Source: Verrucomicrobiia bacterium (GTDB lineage: Bacteria > Verrucomicrobiota > Verrucomicrobiia > Palsa-1439). Taken from it: 64,000 nucleotides of DNA. The notes beneath the pieces were generated by a model. The model was given only the letters and a program-made list of their open reading frames with translations. It was not told where the DNA came from and ran no database searches. Numbering within the stretch: position 1 is the stretch's first letter; every line of letters begins with the position of its first letter. This document shows, in pieces, positions 16,002-25,392 of this stretch. The position numbers were made by a program, and so were the translations under genes. Where the stretch lies: positions 62,001-126,000 of the forward strand of contig DATLVI010000004.1 of the NCBI GenBank assembly GCA_035577545.1. The letters are read 5' to 3'.

Positions 16002-17582
16002 GTGCCACAAGGTTATGTAGCGCTCATTCTGCACGCGCATCTGCCGTTCGTGCGCCATCCCGAGTACGAGGATTTTCTCGAGGAAGACTGGCTTTACGAG
16101 GCCATCACCGAGACGTACATCCCTCTCATCAAGATGATGGAAGGCCTCGTCCGCGACAATGTGGATTTTCGCCTGACGATGTCGCTCACGCCGCCGCTCT
16201 GCTCGATGCTCCTCGACCCGCTGCTTCAGGAGCGTTACATCCGCCACATCACGCGGCTCATCGAACTCAGCGAAAAGGAAATCGAACGCACGAAATGGGA
16301 CCGCGCTTTCAACGACCTTGCCTGGTTCTACCACCACCGTTTTCAAGAGGCGCGCGCGACGTTCTGCGACAGCTACGGGCGCAACCTCGTCGGTGCCTTC
16401 CGCAAGTTTCAGGAGCTGGGCAAACTCGAGATCATCACCTGCGGCGCAACGCACGGTTTCCTGCCCTTGATGGCCGAACATCCCGAATCGATCCGCGCCC
16501 AGATCATGATCGCGCGCGACCACTATCGCCAATGTTTCGGTTGCGACCCGCGCGGGATCTGGTTGCCGGAATGCGCCTATGTGCCCGGCATTGAAAAGTT
16601 TCTCCAGGAAGCCAACATCCGCTGGTTCATCATGGACACGCATGGCATCATGTTCGGCCATCCGCGTCCGCGCTACGGAATTTACGCGCCGGTGTTCACG
16701 CCGACGGGCGTGGCCGCGTTCGGGCGCGACGTCGAATCCTCGAAACAGGTCTGGAGTTCCGAGGAAGGCTATCCCGGCGACGGCGATTACCGCGATTTCT
16801 ACCGCGACGTCGGTTTCGACCTCGAATACGATTACATCAAACCGTACATCCACCCCGACGGCATCCGCTGTTTCACCGGTATGAAATATTTCCGCATCAC
16901 CGGCAAAACGTCGGACAAACAACCGTACAACCGGCACAACGCAATGGAGAAGGCCGCGTCGCACGCCGGCAACTTCATGTTCAATCGCGAAAAGCAGGTC
17001 GAACATCTCGTCGGCATCATGAAACGCCCGCCGCTGATCATCTCGCCCTACGACGCGGAGTTGTACGGTCACTGGTGGTTTGAAGGTCCTGACTTCATCA
17101 ACTATTTCACGCGCAAGGTCGCCTTCGACCAGAACGTCTTCAAGCTCACCACGCCGACCGAATATTTGCGTGGTTTCCCGACCCAGCAGATCACGCAACC
17201 GAGCGCCTCCAGCTGGGGTAACAAGGGTTACTGGGAGGTCTGGCTCGAAGGTTCCAACGCGTGGATCTACCCGCACCTGCACATGGCCGCGCAACGCATG
17301 ACGGAGCTCGCCCGCAACTTCAAGAACGGCGACCATCTCACGCAGCGCGGCCTCAAACAGGCTGCCCGTGAACTGCTCCTCGCGCAATCCAGCGACTGGG
17401 CGTTCATCATGAAGACGGGAACGATGGTGCCCTACGCGGTGAAACGGACGAAGGACCACATCCTGCGCTTCACGCGCCTCTACGACCAAATCAAAGAACA
17501 TCGCATCGACGAGCCCTGGCTCGCTTCCATCGAGTGGCGCGACAATATTTTCCCCGACGTTAATTACCACTACTACGCGTAG
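16002..17582 (+). CDS. GH57 alpha-glucan branching enzyme/amylase-type protein (DUF1957)
   Basis: 526 residues from GTG at 16002, eight bases after AAAGGAG; a TTG at 15996 is too close to that site. The N-terminal GH57 barrel begins 'YVALILHAHLPFVRHPEYED'. The catalytic nucleophile is Glu190 in 'GIWLPECAY' and the acid/base is Asp351 in 'SPYDAELYGHWWFEGPDF'. The C-terminal helical part ('ASSWGNKGYWEVWLEGSNAW') is the DUF1957 region of GH57 branching enzymes. The likely reaction is formation of alpha-1,6 branches in glycogen-type glucan. Hydrolysis instead of transfer cannot be excluded. It lies 76 bp after the DUF4912 gene, probably in one operon. Confidence 0.9.
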   Translation: MPQGYVALILHAHLPFVRHPEYEDFLEEDWLYEAITETYIPLIKMMEGLVRDNVDFRLTMSLTPPLCSMLLDPLLQERYIRHITRLIELSEKEIERTKWDRAFNDLAWFYHHRFQEARATFCDSYGRNLVGAFRKFQELGKLEIITCGATHGFLPLMAEHPESIRAQIMIARDHYRQCFGCDPRGIWLPECAYVPGIEKFLQEANIRWFIMDTHGIMFGHPRPRYGIYAPVFTPTGVAAFGRDVESSKQVWSSEEGYPGDGDYRDFYRDVGFDLEYDYIKPYIHPDGIRCFTGMKYFRITGKTSDKQPYNRHNAMEKAASHAGNFMFNREKQVEHLVGIMKRPPLIISPYDAELYGHWWFEGPDFINYFTRKVAFDQNVFKLTTPTEYLRGFPTQQITQPSASSWGNKGYWEVWLEGSNAWIYPHLHMAAQRMTELARNFKNGDHLTQRGLKQAARELLLAQSSDWAFIMKTGTMVPYAVKRTKDHILRFTRLYDQIKEHRIDEPWLASIEWRDNIFPDVNYHYYA

Positions 17583-17605
17583 ACTCTTTCTCTCCCATCC
17601 GTAAA

Positions 17606-18511
17606 TCAACCCAGCGCCGCCCGCACTCTGTCGCGAATCTGTTCCAACCGGGCCGCATCGCGAATCTTCCGGCCGTCGGTGCCGGTCATGAAGAACACAT
17701 CCGCGGCCTGGTCTTCTTCCGTCACGATGACAGCGTGGACGATGTCCACGTCGCATGTGGAAATGGCCTCCAAAATGTCGTGCAGCAACCCCACACGATC
17801 CGGGGCTTCCACCTGCAAGACGGTGTAATCGTCAAAGCGGTCGTTATCGAACGTCAACACTGCCGCCTTCCGGCCCGCGACGGTTTCGGGCGCGCCCGCG
17901 CATTGCATCCAGGTCCGCAGCACCGACTCGCCGTCGCTATTCGGGCTGAACGCGACGGCCAACAGTTGCTCCATCTGCTTGAGCCGCGAAATGTCCTCGA
18001 CGTGCCGCAATTCTTCATCGCAGACCTGGAACACGTCGAGCACCACGTTGTCCGCCCGCGTATAGATGTCCGCCCGCACGATGTTCAACCCCGTCGCCGC
18101 GAACGCCCCGGCGACCCGGGCCAGTAATCCCGGACGGTCCCACGCGCAAACGACCACTTCGGAGAAACCCCTGTCAGGGAAGTGCCGCCAATGCATCACG
18201 GGTGGTGCGAGTAAAACATCGCCGCGCGTGAGACCGTCGACAAATTGATGGATGATTTCCAGGTGCCATCGCAACGCCGCGCTGTCCACCCGCGGCCAGT
18301 ACCGCAACGGCATGCTGGCAAAATGCAATTCGAGTTCCTCCGACCGGATCCCCAGGTCGGCGTTCACCGTCAACTCGTACAACCGGCTCCGATGCGTCTC
18401 GAAAATCTGCTGCACGGTCTTTGAGCTTCGATTCAGATGCGACCCCACCACCGCCGGCGCGACCGCTGGCGACACATTCTCACCGCCCGTAACTGACTCG
18501 GACGTTTTCAT
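17606..18511 (-). CDS. Stand-alone double ACT-domain protein related to the GlnD C-terminus
   Basis: 301 residues from ATG at 18511 (18523 also possible); in-frame sequence farther upstream is not protein-like. The first third matches the linker after the HD domain of PII uridylyltransferase ('ELHFASMPLRYWPRVDSA'). Two ACT domains follow: 'FSEVVVCAWDRPGLLARVAG' and 'YTVLQVEAPDRVGLLHDILE' with 'EDQAADVFFMTGTDGRKI'. The nucleotidyltransferase and HD domains of GlnD are absent. In GlnD these ACT domains sense glutamine, so this may be a glutamine or amino-acid sensor acting through a partner. That is inference. It is convergent with the GH57 gene. Confidence 0.8.
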   Translation of the reverse strand: MKTSESVTGGENVSPAVAPAVVGSHLNRSSKTVQQIFETHRSRLYELTVNADLGIRSEELELHFASMPLRYWPRVDSAALRWHLEIIHQFVDGLTRGDVLLAPPVMHWRHFPDRGFSEVVVCAWDRPGLLARVAGAFAATGLNIVRADIYTRADNVVLDVFQVCDEELRHVEDISRLKQMEQLLAVAFSPNSDGESVLRTWMQCAGAPETVAGRKAAVLTFDNDRFDDYTVLQVEAPDRVGLLHDILEAISTCDVDIVHAVIVTEEDQAADVFFMTGTDGRKIRDAARLEQIRDRVRAALG

Positions 18512-18735
18512 ACACACGTCCATAGCACCGTCCGTGCTGAAATCAACGAAACACTTTGTCCGCATGCGGACGCCCGACGACGCAAACCGCTGAAACCATT
18601 GTAAATGCGGGAAAATTTCCTTGTCGTGCCCACGCGTCTGGGAATGCCAGAAAATTTCCAGAGCCAACTCGCGACCCGCGCTCCCTGTAGCCATTTATCC
18701 ATGCTGGTCAGTTTGCAGTAAGTGATTGCATCTCG

Positions 18736-19992
18736 TTAGGGCAGTTGTCGGACACGATAGAAGCGCTGGCTCTGACCGCTGGCCGTCAGATCGTTCACGC
18801 TGACCGCACCGCCGGTTCCGCGTACATTGTTGGTCAACAAGCTCCAGCTGCCCTCGACCAGGTTGCTCGTCATCTCCACGCGATAGAACTGGTTGGACAC
18901 GGTCATAAACCCGAGCTGCAAATTCCCGCCCGCGAATCCCAGCGAGGTCACTCGCGGGCGAATGGGCAGGACGACATAATTGGTGTACGAGCCAATCTGG
19001 TTCATCAGGGTATCGTGCCCGCCGTACGCCACGCCGGCGTGATTGAGTATCTCCTGCTCCGTGAACAGCGGCACCGTCGTCCCGTAGCCCAGCGAAATCC
19101 CCTCCAGCGCCATGTTCGCGAACAGCCCCTGGATCGTCGTGTGCGGATGCGCCCCGTCCGCCACGAACGCCGCCGTCCGATTCGGACTGTTCGTGGGATT
19201 GGAATCCGATTGCTGCAAGTGGATGGCGACATTGCCGATGGACAGGGTCGTCTGCAGGTTGGTGTTCGACCCGAAGATGACCCGTTGCAGGGCGAAAGCG
19301 TCGACCAACGGGACCTGATACTTCTGCGTGAGGTAGAGCAGGCCCGCGTTGGCTTGCTGGATGGCTGCGGCCACCCGCTCGCGGTTGCCGCCGTTGGTGT
19401 AGAAGAAATTATTGTAAACGGCCGGCGTCTTCCCGTAGTCGAGGATGTTGAACACCACCAAATTCACCCCGGTTGTCTCGACCGTCGCCACCGCCGTTTC
19501 AATGTTGGTCAGGACCTTCGCCACGTAGTTGCTAATCTGGGAAGCCGACCACGACCCATTATAGATGTTCAAATACGCCGCGGTGGGGTAGGTGGTAAAA
19601 TCCGGGTTGAAGTCGTTCGCCCCGATCGCCAGCACCGCATGGGTGATGCCGTCGGGCAAAACTTGCGCGGCCAATCCCGTGGCCTGACCGTCGGCCAGGA
19701 GGTTCGATGAAGTGTCGCCGGAAAGCGCCCAGTTGAATTCGTAACCCGTCCGGCGCGGACTGCCCCACGTGCCGCCCGGCTGACCCGCCGCCACCGCCGT
19801 AGGGCCTACATTCACGCTTCGATAGTTGACCAACTGCTGCACCCAGTTCGTCGCATACGTTCCGTAGCTCTCTTCGAAATACTCATCGCTAAGACTGTCG
19901 CCCATCACCCCCAGCGCCCCAATTTGCCCATGGGCCGACGTGAACGCGCCGAACGCCACCAACAGGACTGCCATCAGAACCTGTCGAGTCAT
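18736..19992 (-). CDS. Secreted SGNH/GDSL hydrolase
   Basis: 418 residues from ATG at 19992, opening with a signal peptide ('MTRQVLMAVLLVAFGAFTSA'). Block I has the nucleophile Ser33 in 'VMGDSLSDEY'. Block III is 'LAIGANDFNPDF' and block V is 'DGAHPHTTIQG' (catalytic Asp/His). It is an esterase, lipase or carbohydrate deacetylase of the SGNH fold. A C-terminal beta-rich stretch of about 80 residues ('SNQFYRVEMTSNLVEGSWSL', ending '...RFYRVRQLP') is a module often found at the end of secreted PVC-group proteins. The gene lies downstream, on the minus strand, of repeat copy 2 with its promoter-like sequence, giving a predicted leader of roughly 360 bases. Confidence 0.85.
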   Translation of the reverse strand: MTRQVLMAVLLVAFGAFTSAHGQIGALGVMGDSLSDEYFEESYGTYATNWVQQLVNYRSVNVGPTAVAAGQPGGTWGSPRRTGYEFNWALSGDTSSNLLADGQATGLAAQVLPDGITHAVLAIGANDFNPDFTTYPTAAYLNIYNGSWSASQISNYVAKVLTNIETAVATVETTGVNLVVFNILDYGKTPAVYNNFFYTNGGNRERVAAAIQQANAGLLYLTQKYQVPLVDAFALQRVIFGSNTNLQTTLSIGNVAIHLQQSDSNPTNSPNRTAAFVADGAHPHTTIQGLFANMALEGISLGYGTTVPLFTEQEILNHAGVAYGGHDTLMNQIGSYTNYVVLPIRPRVTSLGFAGGNLQLGFMTVSNQFYRVEMTSNLVEGSWSLLTNNVRGTGGAVSVNDLTASGQSQRFYRVRQLP

Positions 19993-20243
19993 CCTCGCCA
20001 ACGATCCATCCCGTGTCTCACATCCCAAAAGAAGGTCAAAACATGCACTCAAACCCATAAATTACCCCCTCGAAACCGCCTCCCGGTGGGTTCGTTTTCC
20101 AAAACGAACCCACCGATTTCTCATGGAGATTCCTGTCGCAACGAGTCTATTCAGAGCCGCTTGCATCGAAAAAATCTCGAAAAAACGGTGGGTTCGTTTG
20201 GTAGAATGGCATGTTTGATGCGCCCCTGCCTCGCCTGTTGTAG

Positions 20244-20264
20244 CGGCGCTTCTGTGAAGCGCCG
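20244..20264. repeat. 21-bp perfect inverted repeat inside repeat copy 2
   Basis: Arms CGGCGCTTC (20244-20252) and GAAGCGCCG (20256-20264) around TGT form a strong GC-rich hairpin in the variable part of copy 2. No T-run follows on either strand, so it is not an intrinsic terminator. It looks like a REP-type unit inserted in the leader. Confidence 0.55.
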
Positions 20265-20356
20265 AATAGCGGTGGACGGATCCAACTCACCATTGAGATT
20301 CCCGCCCATGAAAGCTGGACAGCCCGCCGCCAATCCAAGATGGTTTCATCTTTCCC

Positions 20357-20385
20357 ATTCTACCCGCCTCAGCAGGCCGTGTCCA
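20357..20385 (-). promoter_or_regulatory. Sigma-70-like promoter of repeat copy 2
   Basis: On the minus strand, TGGACA (20385-20380) and TAGAAT (20362-20357) are 17 bp apart, as in copy 1, with the same conserved AT-rich block GTAAATCGATTATTTTAC just upstream. It points toward the SGNH hydrolase gene. Confidence 0.6.
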
Positions 20386-20594
20386 GTAAAATAATCGATT
20401 TACGATATAGAAGGAGGCCACTTGGAGCGAAAGCAAAGACCTCGAATCGGCTTGTCAGCTTTGTCAAAGGGGATACTATGAGCGCCGTAGACGGAGTTGT
20501 CAGCGCTAGTCCTGGCCGTAACCACCGCCGGGAACTTCCGCGGTCTAACGGTGTCCGACCAAGGGAACACCTTATTCTTTATGGAGGACATGGA

Positions 20595-22256
20595 ATGAAT
20601 CGGATTCGCCTGTTTGCTGTGTTGTCCGCAACGTTGCTGTCCGCGCGGTCCTGGGCTATTGAACCTGTTACGGTCGAAAGTCACATCACCGACGTCACCG
20701 TCTACCCCGATCGCGCGCAGGTCACCCGCTCGGCAGACATTAACGTCAACCCCGGCGAAAACCGCCTGCTCGTCGACCATCTCCCAGTGACTCTTGCGGA
20801 AGATTCGGTCAAAGCCGCGGGCAAGGCTCCAATCCACGTCATCATTCAGGATGTCGCCGTCCGCACCGTCGTCCGGGAACAACCGTCCGACACGAAGGCT
20901 GCAGAGATGGGAAAGCGCGTCCAGGATCTGCACGACGAACGTGAGGCGTTGGAGTCCCGTCAGCGCGTCATCGACCAGCAGCGCCTCTTGCTTCAGCAGA
21001 TTCAGGTCAAGGCCGCAGGCGATGTCTCTCGCGATATCCAACTCAACAAATTCGATGTCACACAGCTGAAAGACCTGCCCGCATTTGTCGGCTCGGAATT
21101 CGCCCGCCTCGAAGATGACACGCGCAAGGTTGCCGCCGAACGCCGTGAATTGGACCGCAAAATCGCCGCCGCGGAAGCGGAGTTTGGCAAATATCAATCC
21201 GCCGCTAATCGCGCCGAGAAATCGGTGCTCGTTATCATCGATGCCAAAGACGCCACGAAACTGCACTTGCAGATTTCCTACGTGCTCGGCAATGCAAGTT
21301 GGGTCCCCGCGTACGACGCCCGCGCCGCCGCCGACGCCAGCGGCGTGGAGTTGACCTACAACGCAGTGGTTCGTCAACAGACCGGGGAGGACTGGCTCGG
21401 TGTCAACCTCGCCCTGTCCACCGCCAAGCCGGCCGTCGGCGCACAGATGCCTGACCTGAACAAATGGTCGGTCGGTATCTTGGAAGCGGTACTGAACGGC
21501 CCTATGGACGGTCTGGCTGAAACGGCGAAATTTGCTACTACTCCACCACCTGCAGCCCCCGCGCTCGGTGGAGAAGAGCGCTACGAGCGGGAGCCGGTCC
21601 GCCAAATTGTCCCTCAACAAGCCCAGGTCGAGCTGGGGATGACCGCCGCAACATTTCGGGTTCCCCGTCCAGCGGATGTGCCCGGCGATGGCGAACCGCA
21701 TCGCCAAACGATTACGATCGCGTCGCTCCCCGCTGCCTTCCGGTATGAAACCGCCCCGAAGTTATCTTCGTTCGCCTATCTCAAAGCGGCAGCCACCAAC
21801 ACCACCGAAACCCCGCTCATGGCCGGCGCGGTCAACGTTTTCGTGGGCCCCGATTTCATTGGGACCGGCCGCATCAAGACCACAGCCCAGGGCGAGGCTG
21901 CGGATTTATTCCTCGGTATCGATGAAGGCATCCGCGTGAAACGGGAGGAACTCAAGGATCGTCGCAGCAAATCCGGCTTCTTCCGCAGCCGTCGCAGTCA
22001 AGTGTCCGGCTATAAAATTACGGTCGAAAACTACAAAGACAAGCCGCAGCACGTGGTGGTCTTTGACCAGATTCCGGTGTCGGGGACGGATCAGGTCAAG
22101 GTGTCACTGGGCGACACGTCTTTAAAACCGACTAAAGTTGACGACGCTACAGGGAAACTAACATGGGAATTGGACCTCAACCCTCGCGAAAAACGCGAGA
22201 TCACATTCGAGTTCACTGTCGACTGGCCCCAGGATCGGCAGGTCAACGGGCTCTGA
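20595..22256 (+). CDS. MuiA-like DUF4140/DUF4139 protein, secreted
   Basis: 553 residues from ATG at 20595 (ribosome site GGAGGACATGGA); a longer reading frame upstream overlaps repeat copy 2 and is not used. A signal peptide (about residues 1-20, 'LSATLLSARSWA') is followed by the DUF4140 start 'SHITDVTVYPDRAQVTRSA', a charged coiled coil (about residues 95-215), and the DUF4139 part ('LQISYVLGNASWVPAYDARA', 'RQQTGEDWLGVNLALSTAKP', 'NYKDKPQHVVVFDQIP'). The family includes the mucoidy inhibitor A of Shigella, whose mechanism is unclear, and many periplasmic proteins. Function beyond an envelope location is unknown. Confidence 0.87.
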   Translation: MNRIRLFAVLSATLLSARSWAIEPVTVESHITDVTVYPDRAQVTRSADINVNPGENRLLVDHLPVTLAEDSVKAAGKAPIHVIIQDVAVRTVVREQPSDTKAAEMGKRVQDLHDEREALESRQRVIDQQRLLLQQIQVKAAGDVSRDIQLNKFDVTQLKDLPAFVGSEFARLEDDTRKVAAERRELDRKIAAAEAEFGKYQSAANRAEKSVLVIIDAKDATKLHLQISYVLGNASWVPAYDARAAADASGVELTYNAVVRQQTGEDWLGVNLALSTAKPAVGAQMPDLNKWSVGILEAVLNGPMDGLAETAKFATTPPPAAPALGGEERYEREPVRQIVPQQAQVELGMTAATFRVPRPADVPGDGEPHRQTITIASLPAAFRYETAPKLSSFAYLKAAATNTTETPLMAGAVNVFVGPDFIGTGRIKTTAQGEAADLFLGIDEGIRVKREELKDRRSKSGFFRSRRSQVSGYKITVENYKDKPQHVVVFDQIPVSGTDQVKVSLGDTSLKPTKVDDATGKLTWELDLNPREKREITFEFTVDWPQDRQVNGL

Positions 22257-22360
22257 CCTGAAGCCTCACACCTTTTTGCCGGAAAGCTTCCCAGCAACAA
22301 GAATCCGTTGGCACACACGACCGTCCTTCAAACTGCCCAGAATTCCACCTTGTTCCCCCT

Positions 22361-22421
22361 TCCAATCAGTAGCAGGCTTGGCAGTTTGATATGATGAAGA
22401 TTTCGGGAAAGACCACGGCCT
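22361..22421 (+). repeat. 61-bp direct repeat, left copy (degraded copy of the ABC-F gene start)
   Basis: Matches 25393-25453 at 55 of 61 positions in the same orientation. In the right copy this covers the region just before the ABC-F gene and its first codons. Here the reading frame from ATG 22393 is closed after 28 codons, and three of the early differences change amino acids. It lies in the 320-bp gap after the MuiA-like gene, which otherwise holds nothing recognisable. Confidence 0.8.
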
Positions 22422-22579
22422 GTTCATTCGGCGAGGCGAAACGTTCAGCCACTTTCTGGAAATCAGCCATGAGCATGTAGTGCGCCTTCCCCTTTGGCCA
22501 CCGGACTTGGGACTTTGCTGATTGTGCTCGACCAGCGTTTGTCACTGGGTCTACTCTTCGACTAACAAGAGGAAAATCC

Positions 22580-22975
22580 ATGAAAAGCACTGTGTTTTGT
22601 TTGGCTCTGGCGGTCGTTGGGTGGATGGTACTCGGAAATTCACGCACCGCATTCGCTCAGGACGGATCTGAACATCAGGCAACCCAACACGAAGAAGGTA
22701 TGACGCCGCCCTCCCAGCATCCCGAAGCGGGGAAGCCGATGCGCGGGCCGTGGCAACCTGAAAAAAGAGGGACCGAACTCCGGTGCGTCGTGGGAATCGT
22801 CCGGGTGATCGTTCTGGCGTGGCTGGTCTGTAACGTTTTGCTGGCTACATGGATCTTCACGGATATTCGGAAATCTGGGCAGGGACATGGGATTTTCATC
22901 GTCCTGGCGTTGCTGGCAGGTTTTCCGACAGCGATCCTCTACGCCTTGGTCAGGATCGGCGACAAGAAGAGCTAA
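22580..22975 (+). CDS. Hypothetical secreted or membrane protein
   Basis: 131 residues with a good ribosome site (AGAGGAAAA) before the ATG. Residues 1-26 look like a signal peptide ending 'TAFAQ'. A hydrophilic, proline- and histidine-containing segment (about 27-65) follows, then two hydrophobic helices (about 70-92 and 102-122) with a basic tail 'RIGDKKS'. No family was recognised. It lies between the two copies of the 61-bp direct repeat, together with the GH31 gene 120 bp downstream. Confidence 0.6.
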   Translation: MKSTVFCLALAVVGWMVLGNSRTAFAQDGSEHQATQHEEGMTPPSQHPEAGKPMRGPWQPEKRGTELRCVVGIVRVIVLAWLVCNVLLATWIFTDIRKSGQGHGIFIVLALLAGFPTAILYALVRIGDKKS

Positions 22976-23094
22976 GGTTCCAGTTGCGGTTAAATTCGAA
23001 GAAGACCCTCGGATGTTGAAATCCATCCGGGCTGTACCGATGCCCCAAAGTGTGGCCCGGAGCCATCACTAAAATTCCTGGAGAAGGAGAATTG

Positions 23095-25296
23095 ATGAAA
23101 GTGTCGCGTGCCTTGAAACGAGTGCTGGTTCTTGCTTTCCTGCTAACGCCCGCCCTTTCGCATGCTGAACAAACAAAGCATGTGGTCGTGGTCGGCAAGG
23201 CGCGTTTCACCGTCATCGCTCCTGAGTGCATTCGCCTTGAGTACGCGACGGACGGAGTGTTCGTGGATGCCAAGTCCATGTTCGCCGTCGGCCGCGATGC
23301 CGCCTGCTACGATTTCAAGTTGAGCCGCGACCGCGATGCCGTGACGATTGACACGGGCAGGATCAGGCTGCGCTATCGAGCCGATGGCAAGCCGTTTGAC
23401 CCTGACAACCTGCAGGCGCAGATTCTCCGAGGCAAGGAATGGGTGGAGTGGCGTCCCGGGCAAAAGAACCTTCAGAATCTCGGCGGAACGATCCGCACCT
23501 TGGATCAGGTGAAGGGCCCTGTGGATCTCGGGGACGGCTTGTTGTCACGGGATGGTTGGTATCTGCTGGACGATTCGCACACTCATCTACTAACGCACGG
23601 CTGGGTCGAGGAGCGGCCGGATAACGGAAACATTGATTGGTATCTGTTTGGTTACGGAAGCGACTACAAAGCGGCGCTGAAGGCGATGACGCGAATCGGC
23701 GGGCCGGTGCCACTCCCGCGAAAGTATGTGTTGGGCGCCTGGTACTCGCGGTATTGGCCCTACAGCTCCAAGGAGTACCACGAGATCATTGACGAGTATT
23801 GCGAGCACGATTTCCCGCTCGATGTCATCGTGATGGACATGGACTGGCACAAGGATGGATGGACGGGCTGGTCGTGGAACCGCAAGTTGCTGCCCGACGC
23901 CGAGGATTTGCTTAAATGGTTTCACAAGCAAGGTCTGCGCGTCACTCTCAATGTCCATCCCGCGGATGGCGTCGGTCCCCAAGAGGACATGTACGATAAG
24001 TTCATGCGCGACATGGGCGAAGACCCGTCGATGAAGCAAGTCCTGTTGTACGACGCGGGTAACAAGAAATACCTCAACACACTTTTCAAGGACACACACG
24101 AACCTTTGGAGCGCGAGGGCGTGGATTTTTGGTGGCTCGACTGGCAGCAGTATCCGTTTACGCGCAGCGTGCCGCACCTGACGAACCTCGCCTGGCTGAA
24201 TCATTATTACTATCAGTACACGGGTCGAAACGGTTTGCGCGGTCAATCCTTCAGCCGTTGGGCCGGCTGGGGCGACCATCGACACCCGATCCATTTCTCC
24301 GGTGATGCCGACACGGGTTGGAAGATGCTGACCTTCGAGGTTCCGTTCACTTCGACGGCCGGCAATGTCGGTTGCTTCTTCTGGTCCCACGACATCGGCG
24401 GGCACATGGGCGGTCGCAATGAGGAAAGTTACACCCGCTGGGTGCAGTTCGGCGCGCTGACGGCCGCCCTGCGCTCGCATTCCACCCGCAGCTCCGAGAT
24501 GGATCGACGGCCTTGGAAGTACAGCCAGCAAGCGGAGGACTCGATGCGGATCGCTTTTCACCTGCGCTCGGAATTGTTCCCCTACATCTACTCCAGCGCC
24601 TGGGAGAGTTGCACGGAATCCGTCCCCCTGAATCGCCCGATGTACATCGAGTATCCAACCAGGGAGGATGCCTACCGCAATCCGCAGCAGTACTTCTTCG
24701 GTGACAATCTGCTGGTCGCGCCGATCACCTCGCCAGGGGAAGGTACCAACAAGGTGGCGCAACAGACAGTGTGGTGGCCACCTGGCGAGTGGTACGATTG
24801 GTTCACCGGCGAGAGATTCACCGGGGAAAGCAATGAGGTCGTTTCAGCGGATATCAATCATTTCCCGCTGTACGCGAGAGGCGGAGCGCCGATTCCCCTG
24901 CAACCTTATTCGTCGCGGATGACCACGGCCCCGTTAACCAACCTGGTCATCCGGTGCTATCCCGGTGCCGTCGGCGCGAGTACCAAGACGACACTTTATG
25001 AAGACGACGGCGTCACCACGGCCTACCGGAAAGGCGGATCCTCGCGGACCGTTTTGGCCTACCGACGCGACCATGACCGGGTCACCGTCACCGTTTCACC
25101 GGTGGAAGGAACTTATCAGGGGCAAGTGGAGCGGCGCGCCTATGTCGTCGAGTTGGCGGCAACAGGGAAGCCGCGCATCGTCACCATCAACGGTAAACGA
25201 GCCGACGCAGACTATGAAGAAAAGTCCCGCACACTCCGCGTCAGGGTGCCGTCTCAATCAATACACAAGGCCGTGACCGTCTCCGCGAGTTACTGA
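23095..25296 (+). CDS. Secreted GH31 alpha-glycosidase
   Basis: 733 residues from ATG at 23095 (site GGAGAAGGAG). A signal peptide ('VLVLAFLLTPALSHA') precedes an N-terminal beta-sandwich, then the GH31 barrel from about residue 210 ('LGAWYSRYWPYSSKEYHEII', 'VIVMDMDWHKDGWTGWSWN'). The nucleophile is Asp349 in 'DFWWLDWQQYPF' and the acid/base is Asp404 in 'HFSGDADTGWKM'. 'VPLNRPMYIEYP' and 'YFFGDNLLVAPI' are typical of the barrel end. GH31 enzymes remove alpha-linked glucose, xylose or related sugars. The Asp-Trp-Gln variant of the usual Asp-Met-Asn/Glu motif resembles a bacterial subgroup whose substrate I cannot name. It was probably exported to the periplasm. Confidence 0.92.
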   Translation: MKVSRALKRVLVLAFLLTPALSHAEQTKHVVVVGKARFTVIAPECIRLEYATDGVFVDAKSMFAVGRDAACYDFKLSRDRDAVTIDTGRIRLRYRADGKPFDPDNLQAQILRGKEWVEWRPGQKNLQNLGGTIRTLDQVKGPVDLGDGLLSRDGWYLLDDSHTHLLTHGWVEERPDNGNIDWYLFGYGSDYKAALKAMTRIGGPVPLPRKYVLGAWYSRYWPYSSKEYHEIIDEYCEHDFPLDVIVMDMDWHKDGWTGWSWNRKLLPDAEDLLKWFHKQGLRVTLNVHPADGVGPQEDMYDKFMRDMGEDPSMKQVLLYDAGNKKYLNTLFKDTHEPLEREGVDFWWLDWQQYPFTRSVPHLTNLAWLNHYYYQYTGRNGLRGQSFSRWAGWGDHRHPIHFSGDADTGWKMLTFEVPFTSTAGNVGCFFWSHDIGGHMGGRNEESYTRWVQFGALTAALRSHSTRSSEMDRRPWKYSQQAEDSMRIAFHLRSELFPYIYSSAWESCTESVPLNRPMYIEYPTREDAYRNPQQYFFGDNLLVAPITSPGEGTNKVAQQTVWWPPGEWYDWFTGERFTGESNEVVSADINHFPLYARGGAPIPLQPYSSRMTTAPLTNLVIRCYPGAVGASTKTTLYEDDGVTTAYRKGGSSRTVLAYRRDHDRVTVTVSPVEGTYQGQVERRAYVVELAATGKPRIVTINGKRADADYEEKSRTLRVRVPSQSIHKAVTVSASY

Positions 25297-25392
25297 TAAG
25301 CGAATCCGGAGTTGAAAGCTGGGTATCCGCCGCCTTCGTATTCTTCGTGTCTCCTTCGCGCAATTCGTGCTGATTTCAACCTTGTCCGCCCC

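Larger units (their letters stand above)
20037..20408 (-). repeat. Promoter-leader repeat, copy 2 (inverted relative to copy 1)
   Basis: Reading on the minus strand this has the same blocks as copy 1 in the same order: promoter block (20408-20357), the CCAAACGAACCCACCG block (20201-20186), the 32-bp palindrome (20115-20084) and the GAGGGGGTAA segment near 20070-20060, ending in TTTTGAC at 20043-20037. Distance from promoter to palindrome is about 250 bases against about 235 in copy 1. A 9-bp hairpin (20244-20264) occurs only in this copy. The stretch from here to 20595 holds no convincing gene. Confidence 0.75.

Noticed and set aside
20340-20594. N-terminal extension of the MuiA-like protein to 20340
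   Set aside because: It would run across the promoter block of repeat copy 2 and place 85 non-conserved residues before a normal signal peptide that has its own ribosome site.
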